Assembly: GCA_022425565.1 (NCBI GenBank)
Contig: JAKMFG010000244.1
Coordinates: 1-6,829, forward strand
Source: Alphaproteobacteria bacterium
GTDB taxonomy: Bacteria; Pseudomonadota; Alphaproteobacteria; Puniceispirillales; Puniceispirillaceae
DNA: 6,829 bases
Reading direction: 5' to 3'
Shown here: positions 6,608 through 6,829 of the stretch, in pieces
Layout: the number at the start of each line of letters is the position of its first letter
How positions within the stretch are numbered: the first letter of the stretch is position 1
Notes under the pieces: model-generated
Told to the model about the DNA's origin: nothing
Databases searched by the model: none
Seen by the model: the letters and a program-made list of their open reading frames with translations, nothing else
Translations under genes and position numbers: made by a program

Positions 6608-6829
6608 TCAGTTGCCGGTGATGCGCTGTGTGAGTTTCATCTCGATGCGGCGATTGCGGCGCCGTGCTTCGTCCGATCCTGCGTCGTCCAGAGGCTGGAA
6701 CTCGCCATAGCCAGCGGCAGCCAGCCGGTTCGCCGGAAGCCCTGATTCGGCAAGAAATCGCACCACGGAGAGCGCGCGCTCCGTCGACAGGTCCCAGTTG
6801 TCGGCAAACCGCCCTGCACGGACAGGGAT
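6608..6829 (-). CDS. OmpA/MotB-like peptidoglycan-binding protein, C-terminal end (5' end outside window)
   Basis: The frame is open from the right edge to TGA at 6610-6608 and has no start codon needed within the window; 73 residues are visible. They contain the second half of an OmpA C-terminal domain: GRFADNWDLSTERALSVVRFL (a helix typical of MotB-like members, residues 6-26), LPANRLAAAGYGEFQPL, and the NRRIEMKL ending with the peptidoglycan-contacting arginines at 60-61. Such domains bind the diaminopimelate of the cell wall from the periplasm. The closest match I recall is the alphaproteobacterial protein with one N-terminal membrane helix and a long coiled coil, usually encoded beside a MotA/TolQ/ExbB-type proton channel. 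If so, the channel gene should lie just beyond the right edge. The N-terminal part needed to confirm this is not visible. The gene may be co-transcribed with the exported-protein gene 71 bases downstream. Confidence 0.88.
   Translation of the reverse strand: MPVRAGRFADNWDLSTERALSVVRFLAESGLPANRLAAAGYGEFQPLDDAGSDEARRRNRRIEMKLTQRITGN

Noticed and set aside
6637..6819. - strand open frame of 60 codons at the right edge
   Set aside because: It is in a different frame from the OmpA-like domain, which clearly occupies 6608-6829, so it is a shadow.

Overview
This window looks like a chromosomal segment of a GC-rich alphaproteobacterium. The evidence is the tight glyS-ppdK gene order, a short cysteine-free ribosomal protein L31, and a MotB/OmpA-type peptidoglycan-binding tail closely matching those of marine and rhodobacter-like alphaproteobacteria. 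I cannot fix the order or genus from sequence alone. There are no insertion sequences, tRNAs, rRNAs, CRISPR arrays or phage genes.

Layout, left to right. (1) The window opens inside glyS (glycyl-tRNA synthetase beta subunit, + strand), of which only the last 182 residues are visible. (2) Seven bases later ppdK (pyruvate, phosphate dikinase, 892 aa, + strand) begins. It is complete with every catalytic residue I could place, and it ends at a strong GAAA-loop hairpin flanked by A and T runs. (3) That hairpin can terminate in both directions and also serves rpmE (ribosomal protein L31), which converges from the - strand. (4) A 172-base divergent region separates rpmE from a 615-aa ABC half-transporter of the MsbA/LmrA type on the + strand. 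The transporter probably starts at TTG and has all its ATPase motifs. (5) The end of the transporter overlaps by 49 bases, tail to tail, with a 340-aa - strand gene for an unrecognised exported protein. That protein has a signal peptide, a run of five-residue Lys-Pro repeats encoded by a 15-bp tandem repeat, and three close cysteine pairs. (6) Upstream of it on the - strand, entering from the right edge, is the C-terminal end of an OmpA/MotB-like peptidoglycan-binding protein.

The left half is housekeeping: translation (glyS, rpmE) and PEP/pyruvate interconversion (ppdK). The right half concerns the cell envelope: an exporter, a secreted protein and a cell-wall anchor. The two - strand envelope genes are 71 bases apart and could be co-transcribed, but that gap and the start of the second gene hold several inverted repeats. 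The least explained part of the window is the exported protein with its repeat tract and the overlapping dyads at its start codon. I see no convincing evidence of a wholly new multi-gene system here.
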